A stretch of DNA of 52,259 bases from PCC-10605 sp964409355 (GTDB lineage: Bacteria; Cyanobacteriota; Cyanobacteriia; Cyanobacteriales; Cyanobacteriaceae): contig CAYPDC010000011.1 of assembly GCA_964409355.1 (NCBI GenBank), positions 1 to 52,259 of the forward strand. Direction: 5' to 3'. Positions 33,403 through 41,156 of the stretch are shown here, piece after piece. How positions within the stretch are numbered: position 1 is the stretch's first letter; each line of letters starts with the position of its first letter. The notes beneath the pieces were generated by a model. The model was not told where the DNA came from. It worked only from the letters and a program-made list of their open reading frames with translations, and did not search any database. A program made the position numbers and the translations under genes.

Positions 33403-34581
33403 CTATTTCAAAATACTGATTAAGGGAGATGTCATCCAGTTGACGGCAACGGCAATTTGATGCTCTAATGTTGGTAATCGATAAAGGTAAATTAGTCGTC
33501 TTGCTAAATAACCGACATTACCATCGAGGGAAATACCTAAACCACTAATAGTGGCGTTATCTTTTCCTAGGGCTAACATTTCTCCTAGAGGTTGATATTT
33601 GAATGGTAGTAGGGGTTTATTTTCGATACTTGCCCAAATGTTCCAAGCACAGTAATCTGCTTGTTGAAAGGCAACTTGAGCAGTTGCTGGTAGTTTTTGC
33701 CCTTCCTGATTATAACAGTCAACCAGATCCCCGATCGCGCTTATGTTAGGATAATCTTTGACTTGCAGTTGTGGATTAACCTCGATTTTCCCTTGAGGAG
33801 TTTTGGAGAAGGGAAGTTTATTTTCTAGCATTACTGGTTTTGTTCCCACCGTCCATAATACCAGATCTACGGGAATGGTATCGATTTGATTTTTGTAGGA
33901 AAGACTGATTTGTTTATCGGTAATGTTGGTAACTTCTGTTTCTAAATCAGTCCAGATTTTGCGACTATTTAAGGCTTTTTGGGCAGTTTTACGGTTAAAT
34001 TCGGGAGAATCTTTGAGAATTTCTAAGTTGCGATCGACTATCCTTATTTTAGCTCTATTTCCTAATCTATCGGCTATTTTTAAAGCCAATTCTACCCCAC
34101 TATAACCGCCTCCAACCACTACAACTCTAATAGTATCGGTATCAGAATTTTCCAGTATTCTCAATTTTTCTTTTACTTTGTAGGCATCTTCTAAAGTGCG
34201 GAAAGGAATGGCATACTCTGACGCGCCAGATACTTGATTAGTGGGAGTTTTGCCCCCCAATGCCATCACTAAATAATCATAGTTCAAACTGTCGTGATTT
34301 TTGAGGGATATTTGTTGAGAAGTCGGGTTAATATCGGTAACGGTATCCTGAATAAAACGAATAGACGTATTACTTAACAATTCAACATAAGCAGGAGCAA
34401 TTTCCCAACTCTGCATTTCTTCGGTAATTAATTCGTATAATAACGGTGAGAATAAGAAGCGATCGTTCTTATCGATTAAAATAATTTCAGGATTAGACTC
34501 TCTTTCCCAAATAAATTGAGTCAATTTGAGTGCAGTATATAAACCACCGAAACCGCCACCGACAATGACTATTTTTTTCAC
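33403..34581 (-). CDS. type II NAD(P)H dehydrogenase (Ndh-2 family FAD oxidoreductase)
   Basis: 392 residues with two dinucleotide folds: FAD-binding IVGGGFGGLYTALKL (5-19) and NAD-binding VVVGGGYSGVELALKI (about 153-168), then the family's ISAIGDLVD FAD motif and VAFQQADYCAWNIW. These enzymes oxidise NAD(P)H without pumping protons, reducing quinone or, in cyanobacteria, possibly acting as redox sensors. The start is a GTG. It is oriented against the 33276-33388 repeat at its 3' end. Confidence 0.88.
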   Translation of the reverse strand: MKKIVIVGGGFGGLYTALKLTQFIWERESNPEIILIDKNDRFLFSPLLYELITEEMQSWEIAPAYVELLSNTSIRFIQDTVTDINPTSQQISLKNHDSLNYDYLVMALGGKTPTNQVSGASEYAIPFRTLEDAYKVKEKLRILENSDTDTIRVVVVGGGYSGVELALKIADRLGNRAKIRIVDRNLEILKDSPEFNRKTAQKALNSRKIWTDLETEVTNITDKQISLSYKNQIDTIPVDLVLWTVGTKPVMLENKLPFSKTPQGKIEVNPQLQVKDYPNISAIGDLVDCYNQEGQKLPATAQVAFQQADYCAWNIWASIENKPLLPFKYQPLGEMLALGKDNATISGLGISLDGNVGYLARRLIYLYRLPTLEHQIAVAVNWMTSPLISILK

Positions 34582-34780
34582 CTTAACCTTGACTCCTTAC
34601 TTAACTATTCTTCATATTTTAGCTTTAAGTTGCCTGATTTTAGGATAAATCAGATTTGGATTCTCCCCTCTGTCATGCAAATAATTATAGGAATAGTTTT
34701 TTTACGAAGTCGTTAAGGGTGGACAAGGGAGGAAAACCGTACAAAATGAGTTCGGTTGAGTACATTACAAAATTCTCTAA

Positions 34781-34801
34781 AAACCCGCCCTTGTGAGGCG
34801 G
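34781..34801 (-). terminator. rho-independent terminator of aroC
   Basis: Read on the minus strand directly after the aroC stop: CCGCC, loop TCACAAG, GGCGG, then GTTTTTAGAG. A 5-bp GC stem plus T-run 12 bases from the stop codon is a standard intrinsic terminator. Confidence 0.75.
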
Positions 34802-34812
34802 AGATTCTCCTA

Positions 34813-35931
34813 TCAAGAAGAAAGTTTCCTCACGCCGAAATCCAAACTCAGATCACATTGAGCATGGTGACGTAATAAATGATCACATAATACTAAAGCA
34901 ACCATTGCTTCTACCATAGGTACTGCTCTAGGTAATACACACGGATCATGTCTTCCCTTTGCCGCTAATACCGTTTCTTCACCTTTTTTGGTGACAGTAT
35001 TTTGTTCTTTTCCAATGGTGGCAGTGGGTTTAAATGCCGCTCTTAAAATGATATTTTCACCATTACTGATTCCTCCTTGAATACCTCCTGAGCGATTGGT
35101 TTTAGTTCGAGTGTTTCCCACTTCGTCAAGGTAAAATTCGTCATTGTGTTGACTACCGGTTAATAATGTACCCTCAAAACCTGAACCAATTTCAAAGCCT
35201 TTTGTTGCCGGTAAAGACATAATCCCTTTGGCTAAATCCGCTTCTAATTTATCGAACACCGGCTCTCCTAATCCTTTTGGTACGTTTCTGACGACACATT
35301 CCACGACACCCCCTAAAGAGTCTTTTTCCCCTCTAATTTGCTCAATTAATTCAATCATTTTTTCTGCGGCGATCGCATCTGGGCATCTAACTATATTACT
35401 TTCTACGTCTTTTGGAGTGACAGTTGCTTGATTAATATTAGCACTAATATCTTTAATGGTTTTCACATAGGCAATGATTTCTACCCCTGCCACTTGATGT
35501 AAGATTTTTTTTGCGATCGCACCTCCTGCCACCCTACCAATAGTTTCTCGGGCGGAGGAACGCCCACCCCCTTGCCAATTACGAATACCATATTTAGCGT
35601 CATAAGTAGCATCCGCATGGGAAGGGCGATATTTCACCGCCATTTCATCGTAATCTTGAGAACGGGCATCCTTGTTTCTGACTAAGATAGAAATAGGTGT
35701 ACCCAAAGTTTTACCTTGAAAAACCCCCGAGATAATTTCGCACAAATCTTCCTCTTTGCGAGGAGTAGTAATTTTGCTTTGTCCGGGTTTACGGCGATTT
35801 AATTCTGCTTGGATTTCCTCGGTAGTAATTTCAATGCGAGGAGGACAACCATCGACAATGACGCCAACTCCACCGCCATGGGACTCCCCAAAGGTTGAAA
35901 TAGTAAATAATTTTCCAAATATACTGCTCAT
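34813..35931 (-). CDS. aroC: chorismate synthase (AroC)
   Basis: Makes chorismate from EPSP using reduced FMN, the last common step to aromatic amino acids, folate and quinones. About 372 residues, with the three signatures: GESHGGGVGVIVDGCPP near the start, GGRSSARETIGRVAGGAIAKK in the middle and RHDPCVLPRAVPMVEAM near the end. The ATG at 35931 (MSSIFGKLF) matches the family start; an in-frame TTG lies 15 bases upstream. The neighbouring upstream region is mobile-element debris. Confidence 0.96.
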   Translation of the reverse strand: MSSIFGKLFTISTFGESHGGGVGVIVDGCPPRIEITTEEIQAELNRRKPGQSKITTPRKEEDLCEIISGVFQGKTLGTPISILVRNKDARSQDYDEMAVKYRPSHADATYDAKYGIRNWQGGGRSSARETIGRVAGGAIAKKILHQVAGVEIIAYVKTIKDISANINQATVTPKDVESNIVRCPDAIAAEKMIELIEQIRGEKDSLGGVVECVVRNVPKGLGEPVFDKLEADLAKGIMSLPATKGFEIGSGFEGTLLTGSQHNDEFYLDEVGNTRTKTNRSGGIQGGISNGENIILRAAFKPTATIGKEQNTVTKKGEETVLAAKGRHDPCVLPRAVPMVEAMVALVLCDHLLRHHAQCDLSLDFGVRKLSS

Positions 35932-36077
35932 TAATAATAAATTCAACTAAATGTAATAGTAATTTTATTGATAAATTGACGGATTACCAAGTTTTCTTTT
36001 TTTTGCTTCTTTACCGTAGCTATATTGAAGAACCCTACCTTGCTACGCAGAAGGTAGGGATTCTAACCGCCAATTAG

Positions 36078-36165
36078 GTAGAGTCGATGGGTGGTATTAT
36101 CCACCGCACCTCTCTGTTAAATCCGTACGTGCGACTTTCACCGCATACGGCTTCCGACTTAATTT
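36078..36165 (-). mobile_element. 3' fragment of a group II intron (domains V and VI)
   Basis: On the minus strand AGCCGTATGCGG (36141-36152 region), a GAAA-type loop, then CGCACGTACGG form the 34-base hairpin with the AGC catalytic triad typical of group II intron domain V. It is followed by a GGTGCGGTGG...CCACC hairpin with the position of domain VI and by CTCTAC, like a group II intron 3' end, at 36078. Domains I-IV and the reverse-transcriptase gene are missing, so the piece is dead. Confidence 0.65.
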
Positions 36166-36332
36166 GGGCTTGATTCCCATTTGCTCATGTGAATATAATC
36201 GTGGCAACTCCAAAGGCGATGGTCTGCTTCACTTACAATATACGTTAGTAACAACACAGCTAGTTGACCAGAACTCAATCCCTTGCGATTACCGTGAGGT
36301 GGCAATAAATTCTCAATTTTAACCTTTATTTG
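36166..36332 (-). pseudogene. N-terminal fragment of an IS1634-type transposase
   Basis: In one frame the minus strand reads NLLPPHGNRKGLSSGQLAVL, then LTYIVSEADHRLWS, then a stop directly at the intron fragment. The pattern (HGN.KGLS.GQL.V..LTYI...DHRL) resembles the start of IS1634-family transposases. Only about 55 residues remain, with no start codon seen. Family assignment is from motif memory. Confidence 0.5.
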
Positions 36333-36341
36333 CCCATTATC

Positions 36342-36446
36342 TTATTTTATTTGAGCGAACGATGAGTCTAATAATCCAGAACCTAATTCAACGTAAATAT
36401 TGTAAGCTACATCAATAATTACCCTTGCAATTTCATTCTCATTCAT
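36342..36446 (-). pseudogene. truncated GxxExxY-family protein
   Basis: An AGGAGG ribosome site precedes an ATG and 34 codons (MNENEIARVIIDVAYNIYVE then LGSGLLDSSFAQIK). The start matches the N-terminus of GxxExxY proteins (N.I...I...A..(I/V)...LG.GLL.S.Y), which are normally about 125 residues with a PD-(D/E)XK-like core. The rest, including the ExxY part, is lost where the transposase debris begins. Confidence 0.55.
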
Positions 36447-36527
36447 AAAAACCTCCTACTCCTAAAAAAAACTTAGCGAACTTCTTTGCGCCTTTGCGAC
36501 TTTGCGTGATACAAAATAAATTCTCTC

Positions 36528-37421
36528 CTAAAATTTGATTCTTTTGATAAAAATATTTTGTAATTTATATAGCATTTCAGGACGAGTTAAAATACCTTGA
36601 TTCGGACTAAATAATAAAGCGATTAGAAATAAAATACTTGCCACAAGCACGATCGAAGCTCCTGAAGGTACGTTTAAATAATAACTTAAATAGATGCCAA
36701 TTATCCCACTAATACTTCCAAAAACGCCTCCTAAAATCATCATTTGATGTAATTCTTTAACTAATAAATAAGCAGTAATACTAGGTGCAATTAACAGAGA
36801 AACCACTAACACAACTCCTACTCCTTGCATACTAGCAATAATGGTTAAAGTTATGGCAGAAATGAGCATTAAATTAAGCCATTTTACGGGTAAACCTACC
36901 GCTTGAGCGCCTAAAGGATTAAAGGTATAAAATAGTAATTCTTTATAAAATAGTTTGATAAATGTTAGGACAAAAATAGTAATTATTAAAGTTCTTAAAA
37001 CATCATTCCCTGTGACGACTAAAATATCGCCAAAGAGAAAACTATGCAAATCTATTCTACTTTTTAAAAGGGTAATTAACATAATTCCTAATGCTAAAAA
37101 ACCAGAGAAAACTAATGCCATTGCTACATCTATTTTTATCTTTGATTCTTCTTTTATCCAAGCAATTATTAAGGTGCTAAATATTCCCGAAATAAATGCA
37201 CCTAAAAATATATCTATCCCTAAATAAAAGGCGATCGCCAATCCGGGTAACACGGCATGGGCAATCACATCTCCTAATAATCCCATTCTTTGAACAATTA
37301 AATAACTTCCTGTTACAGCACACAAAACCCCTAAAAAAATAATTATAATTAGAGCATTTCTCATAAACTCAAACTGTAAAGGTTCAACAATTATATCGAT
37401 AAAATTAGTCATTTTTAGCAT
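36528..37421 (-). CDS. znuB: zinc ABC transporter membrane subunit (ZnuB)
   Basis: Up to 297 residues and about eight membrane helices of the ABC-3 metal permease family (GLLGDVIAHAVLPGLAIAFY, VGLPVKWLNLML and the C-terminal GIIGIYLSYYLNVPSGASIV segment). It forms the membrane channel for ZnuA-delivered zinc. The start overlaps the end of znuC by 17 bases, implying translational coupling; a second ATG lies three codons in. Family members also carry manganese, but the neighbouring znuA and Zur-type boxes argue for zinc. Confidence 0.9.
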   Translation of the reverse strand: MLKMTNFIDIIVEPLQFEFMRNALIIIIFLGVLCAVTGSYLIVQRMGLLGDVIAHAVLPGLAIAFYLGIDIFLGAFISGIFSTLIIAWIKEESKIKIDVAMALVFSGFLALGIMLITLLKSRIDLHSFLFGDILVVTGNDVLRTLIITIFVLTFIKLFYKELLFYTFNPLGAQAVGLPVKWLNLMLISAITLTIIASMQGVGVVLVVSLLIAPSITAYLLVKELHQMMILGGVFGSISGIIGIYLSYYLNVPSGASIVLVASILFLIALLFSPNQGILTRPEMLYKLQNIFIKRIKF

Positions 37422-38139
37422 TACCTTCTAAGAAAATTACATTATCACCATAGGCTTTTTGGATATTAGTAGCAGTAATAACTTCTTGACGAGTACCATC
37501 GGCAATTAAAGTCTTATTAATTAACAAAAATCGATCGTATTCTCTCGTGGTTTCCCTTAATTCATGCCCCACCACTAATAAAATTTTGCCTTCAGATTTA
37601 AGCTCATCAAATACCTCAAAAAGCATTGCTTCCGTTTTCTTATCAACTCCCACAAATGGCTCATCAAATAAAAATAAATCGGCTTCTTGTGCCAATGCTT
37701 GGGCTAAAAATACCCTCTGTTGTTGCCCCCCTGATAACTGCCCAATGGGGCGGTTTTTCAATTCCCACATTCCCACCCTTTCTAAAGCATTTTGAACAAT
37801 TAGCTTAGATTGACGAGAATAGGAACGAAATAACCCTGTATGACGTATTCTCGCCATCATTGCAACATTTTCTACGGTGATGGGATAATCCCAGTCAATT
37901 TGCGCTCTTTGGGGAATATATGCCACCTGTTTTAATTGTCCCGACAAAGTGCGAGAATGAAATTTAACAATGCCTTTTTCTACGGGAATTAAACCTAGAA
38001 TTGCCCTTAAAAGTGTACTTTTCCCCGCCCCATTTGGCCCAATAATTCCCACGATTTCCCCCGGCAATAAACAAAAACTAATGTTATCAACTGCCATTAA
38101 GCCTCGATAGTTGACAACTAAATGCTTTACTTCTAACAT
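37405..38139 (-). CDS. znuC: zinc ABC transporter ATPase (ZnuC)
   Basis: 244 residues with Walker A GPNGAGKST, Q-loop YIPQRAQIDWDYP, signature LSGGQQQR, Walker B LFLFDEP and a switch His in VVGHELRE. The IPQR..DWD(F/Y)P form is characteristic of Mn/Zn importers. It is first in the znuC-znuB unit, and its start is 50 bases from the divergent znuA, with a Zur-type box in between that can serve both promoters. Confidence 0.92.
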   Translation of the reverse strand: MLEVKHLVVNYRGLMAVDNISFCLLPGEIVGIIGPNGAGKSTLLRAILGLIPVEKGIVKFHSRTLSGQLKQVAYIPQRAQIDWDYPITVENVAMMARIRHTGLFRSYSRQSKLIVQNALERVGMWELKNRPIGQLSGGQQQRVFLAQALAQEADLFLFDEPFVGVDKKTEAMLFEVFDELKSEGKILLVVGHELRETTREYDRFLLINKTLIADGTRQEVITATNIQKAYGDNVIFLEGNAKND

Positions 38140-38147
38140 ATACTTAA

Positions 38148-38170
38148 TATGAGAATGATTATCATTATTT
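38148..38170. promoter_or_regulatory. Zur-type operator between znuC and znuA
   Basis: The palindrome AATGATTATCATT (38154-38166) in the 49-base gap between two divergent zinc-uptake genes. It matches the TGATAATNATTATCA-like operators described for cyanobacterial Zur. The placement lets one dimer pair repress both directions. Fur boxes look similar, so the regulator is inferred from gene content. Confidence 0.8.
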
Positions 38171-38188
38171 TAGATTAAACAAGTAACT

Positions 38189-39226
38189 ATGTTAAGAAAA
38201 TTGGGTATTTTGACTATTTTTATCGGTTTATGGGGTTGTACTCCTTCTCAAAATGTAGAAACAACGGCGGAAACTTCATCGGAAAATCTTCCTTTGGTGG
38301 TAGCAACTACTAGCGTTTTATGTGATCTTACGGAGCAAGTAGCACAAGATACGGTAAACTTGAAATGTTTAGTCGGACCGGGAATTGATCCTCATGTTTA
38401 TCAGCCTACCCCTGAAGATAGACAATCGATCGAAAATGCTGATTTAGTTTTTTACGGCGGTTATAATTTCGATCCTAACCTCATTAAATTAATCAAAGCT
38501 ACTAGCAATAGTAACCCAAAAATTGCCGTTCATGAACAGGCAGTGCCAAATCCGATTATGGCTAGTGAGCATAGTCACGGAGAAGAAGATCACGATCATG
38601 ATCATGGTAGCGAAGAAAAAGATCATGATCATGAACACGATCATGAACATGGTAGCGAAGAAAAAGTCCCCGATCCTCATGTCTGGCATGATCCCAAAAA
38701 TGGGATGGCAATGATTGAGGTAATTACTCAAGGATTGACTCAACTACAGCCAGATTTAGCACAAACCTATCAAACTCGATCGAATCAAATCACCACAGAA
38801 TTAGGTAAAATAGATCAATGGATAGGAGTAGAAATTGCCACCATTCCCCCAGAAAAACGTAAATTAGTTACTACCCATGATGCCCTCGGTTATTACGTTA
38901 CTGCCTATGACATCGATTTTCAAGGAGCTTTATCAGGCTTGAGTACGGAGGAATCCCCTAGTGCTGGTACTGTAGGAAATTTAGTCAAAGATATTAAAAA
39001 AACTCAAGTACCCACTATTTTCGCTGAAAGTTCGGTAAATCCAAAGTTAATTGAAACGGTGGCAAAAGAAGCGAATGTGCAAGTTTCACCACAAGAGTTA
39101 TATGCAGACGGTTTAGGAGAAAAAGGCACAGAAGGAGAGTCTTATCAAAAAATGTTAATTAGTAATACTAAGACTATTGTGGAAGGTTTAGGAGGGCAAT
39201 ATACCCCTTTTAATTCTAGTAATTAG
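38189..39226 (+). CDS. znuA: zinc ABC transporter substrate-binding lipoprotein (ZnuA)
   Basis: 345 residues. A lipobox (LWGC, C17) anchors it in the periplasm. Zinc-ligand histidines are in DPHVYQPT (H69), the DPHVWHDPKNG segment after the loop, and TTHDALGYY. A long His/Asp/Glu-rich loop (about 128-154) is the hallmark of zinc-type rather than manganese-type binding proteins. Divergent from znuC across a Zur-type box and followed 34 bases later by a metallophosphoesterase-like gene. Confidence 0.95.
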   Translation: MLRKLGILTIFIGLWGCTPSQNVETTAETSSENLPLVVATTSVLCDLTEQVAQDTVNLKCLVGPGIDPHVYQPTPEDRQSIENADLVFYGGYNFDPNLIKLIKATSNSNPKIAVHEQAVPNPIMASEHSHGEEDHDHDHGSEEKDHDHEHDHEHGSEEKVPDPHVWHDPKNGMAMIEVITQGLTQLQPDLAQTYQTRSNQITTELGKIDQWIGVEIATIPPEKRKLVTTHDALGYYVTAYDIDFQGALSGLSTEESPSAGTVGNLVKDIKKTQVPTIFAESSVNPKLIETVAKEANVQVSPQELYADGLGEKGTEGESYQKMLISNTKTIVEGLGGQYTPFNSSN

Positions 39227-39259
39227 ATGTCAAGAAAATAAATAGAAGGAGAAAATATC

Positions 39260-40075
39260 ATGAAAATTGCCGTTATGTCTTGTCTTCACGCTAATTTACC
39301 TGCATTTGAGGCAGTGTTAAAAGATATTGAAGCGAATCACTGTGACGCTATCTACAGTTTAGGGGATTTAGTGGGATATGGACCTCACCCTAACGAAATT
39401 GTGGATAAAATTCGAGAGTTACAAATTCCTTCAGTGCAGGGTTGTTGGGATGAAGATATAGTAGAAGGGTTAAATTCCTGTGAATGTAGCTATCCTTCTT
39501 TATTAGCAGAAAAAAGAGGTGTAATCGCCCATGAATGGACAAATCAACAAATTACTGCGGAAAATCGTCAATTTTTAGCTGAATTACCTCATACTCTCAA
39601 ACTTAATAACCTTTGTTTTGCTCATGGTAGCCCTAACAGCAATCATGAATACATTTTGCCCGAAATGGATGCTTTTACTGCCTTAGAGCGGGTTTTAAGT
39701 AGCGATGCGGATGTTTTATTTTGCGGGCATACCCATATTCCTTATGTTCGGAATTTAACAGAAGGGATGTTACAAATAAAAATTGAGCAACCGACTATAG
39801 AATCTACTCAAGAAAGACAGTTTAACACTCCCTTAAAACGTATTATCAATGTAGGCTCAGTTGGTGAACCTCGTCACGGAAGACCAAATGCAACCTATGT
39901 GATATACAACAAAGAAACGGAGGAGGTAATTTTAAGGGAGGTAGAGTATGACTATCAGTCAACTTGTCGGGATATTATCGAAAAAGGTTTACCGCCGATT
40001 TTTGCATGGCGCTTGGCTAGAGGTTTAGAGTTTGCTGAAAAAGCGGAAGATGCAACCCATGTTTGTCAACGATAA
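39260..40075 (+). CDS. metallophosphoesterase-like protein with altered metal site (1)
   Basis: 271 residues of the calcineurin-like/YfcE fold. Metal-site motifs are changed: the DxH of motif I is C8-L-H10 (MSCLHANLPAFEAVL), GD in GDLVGYG is kept, and the GN(H)D/E of motif III reads GCWDE (61-65). The downstream histidines (CFAHGSP and FCGHTHIPYV) are kept. A CECSYPS segment adds further cysteines. The gene follows znuA by 34 bases with a GGAG ribosome site, so it is probably zinc-regulated. A cysteine-rich site may prefer another metal or may sense or bind zinc; activity is unproven. Confidence 0.8.
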   Translation: MKIAVMSCLHANLPAFEAVLKDIEANHCDAIYSLGDLVGYGPHPNEIVDKIRELQIPSVQGCWDEDIVEGLNSCECSYPSLLAEKRGVIAHEWTNQQITAENRQFLAELPHTLKLNNLCFAHGSPNSNHEYILPEMDAFTALERVLSSDADVLFCGHTHIPYVRNLTEGMLQIKIEQPTIESTQERQFNTPLKRIINVGSVGEPRHGRPNATYVIYNKETEEVILREVEYDYQSTCRDIIEKGLPPIFAWRLARGLEFAEKAEDATHVCQR

Positions 40076-40331
40076 TTAAGAATTAAGGATTAAGAGAATA
40101 CCAAATAACAAATGATCCAATAGTAATTAAAGATTTATAAATTTACATCATTAACCGCCTTGCAATAAATTGACAAGGCTTATAGCTTAAATCTGCTAAA
40201 GCGATTATTGAACAATAAAATAAATGGCTCATTATTTTCATGGATAACTCTAAGAATTAAGAATCAAAAAATTTTCTCTCCCTCTCCCTTTCTCCCTATC
40301 AACTATTCACTATCAACTATTCACTAAAAAA

Positions 40332-41054
40332 ATGTGGGCAATTTTAAGCGGAATTGAAGGCAATCTAAAGGCTTACGAGGCAGTTTTAAAAGACATTTAT
40401 CAACAAAACTACCCCATTGAGGATATATATATCTTAGGTGATGTGGTGGGTATTACCTCGGACAATGAAAGGGTTATTGAGAGGATAATTAACCCCCCTA
40501 GTTATGAGTTAACCCCTCATGTATGTCGTGGTTGGTGGGAAGAGCAATGTTTAATTCTTCATGGGTTACATTCTACCGCAGAACCTACGGAATTGATTGA
40601 TCTATTTGGGGTTGATGTCACTAAAAAATTATGGGATTGTGTCTCCCGTGAAACAGTCGAATGGTTACGAAACTTGGATTTTGGTTTTGTGGAGTTTGAT
40701 TGTCTTTTAATTCATGGTAGCACTGTTAGTGTGAGTGAGGCTTTAACTCCTGATACTTCCCCTTGGGTAATTTTAGATCGTTTACAACGGATGAATGTTA
40801 ATTATCTTTTTTCAGGGCGATCGCACCTTTTATATGAATATAAGTTACAACAGGGGAATATAACCTCAACGGTAATGACTTTAGATCATCAAAATAGTTA
40901 TAGCAAGGAGGTGAAAGAGAAAAAAATTATTGGTGTGGGGAATGTGGGCAAAATACCCCATCAAGCTAGTTATAGTTTGTATAGTCCTTATAATAATCAG
41001 TTAATTTTAAAGACTCTATTTCGGGCTTCTAGCCCGTTTTCTGGAGATGTCTAA
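40332..41054 (+). CDS. degenerate metallophosphoesterase-like protein (2)
   Basis: 240 residues, related in fold to the preceding gene. Motif I is G7-I-E9 instead of DxH; GDVVG is kept; motif III is GWWEE (67-71) instead of GN(H)D; the last motif reads GRSH instead of GHTH. With most metal ligands gone it is unlikely to be an ordinary phosphatase. No ribosome site is obvious before the ATG. It shares strand and context with znuA and the first phosphoesterase but is separated by 256 AT-rich bases without a Zur-type box. Confidence 0.7.
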   Translation: MWAILSGIEGNLKAYEAVLKDIYQQNYPIEDIYILGDVVGITSDNERVIERIINPPSYELTPHVCRGWWEEQCLILHGLHSTAEPTELIDLFGVDVTKKLWDCVSRETVEWLRNLDFGFVEFDCLLIHGSTVSVSEALTPDTSPWVILDRLQRMNVNYLFSGRSHLLYEYKLQQGNITSTVMTLDHQNSYSKEVKEKKIIGVGNVGKIPHQASYSLYSPYNNQLILKTLFRASSPFSGDV

Positions 41055-41118
41055 TAATTGTCTTATCTCGAATTAAATCTTAACAACAATTAAATGAGGT
41101 TGTTTCTGTTAAAGTATA

Positions 41119-41139
41119 TTGATAATGATTATCATTTTA
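41119..41139. promoter_or_regulatory. Zur-type operator in front of thrS
   Basis: TTGATAATGATTATCATTTT, with core AATGATTATCATT at 41124-41136, identical to the core between znuC and znuA. It ends about 20 bases before the thrS start, so a bound repressor would block transcription of the thrS cluster. Confidence 0.8.
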
Positions 41140-41156
41140 ACATTTATCACTAAAAT

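Larger units (their letters stand above)
35932..36527. other. 596-base region of mobile-element and gene remnants between aroC and znuB
   Basis: It contains, from left to right: AT-rich sequence, a GAAGGTAGGG/CCCTACCTTC inverted repeat near 36030-36060, a group II intron fragment, a transposase fragment and a truncated GxxExxY gene, all described separately and all on the minus strand. No intact gene is seen. Confidence 0.6.

Noticed and set aside
38489..38743. Met/Ile/Phe-rich frame opposite znuA
   Set aside because: It is the reverse complement of the His/Asp-rich loop codons of znuA, not a membrane protein gene.
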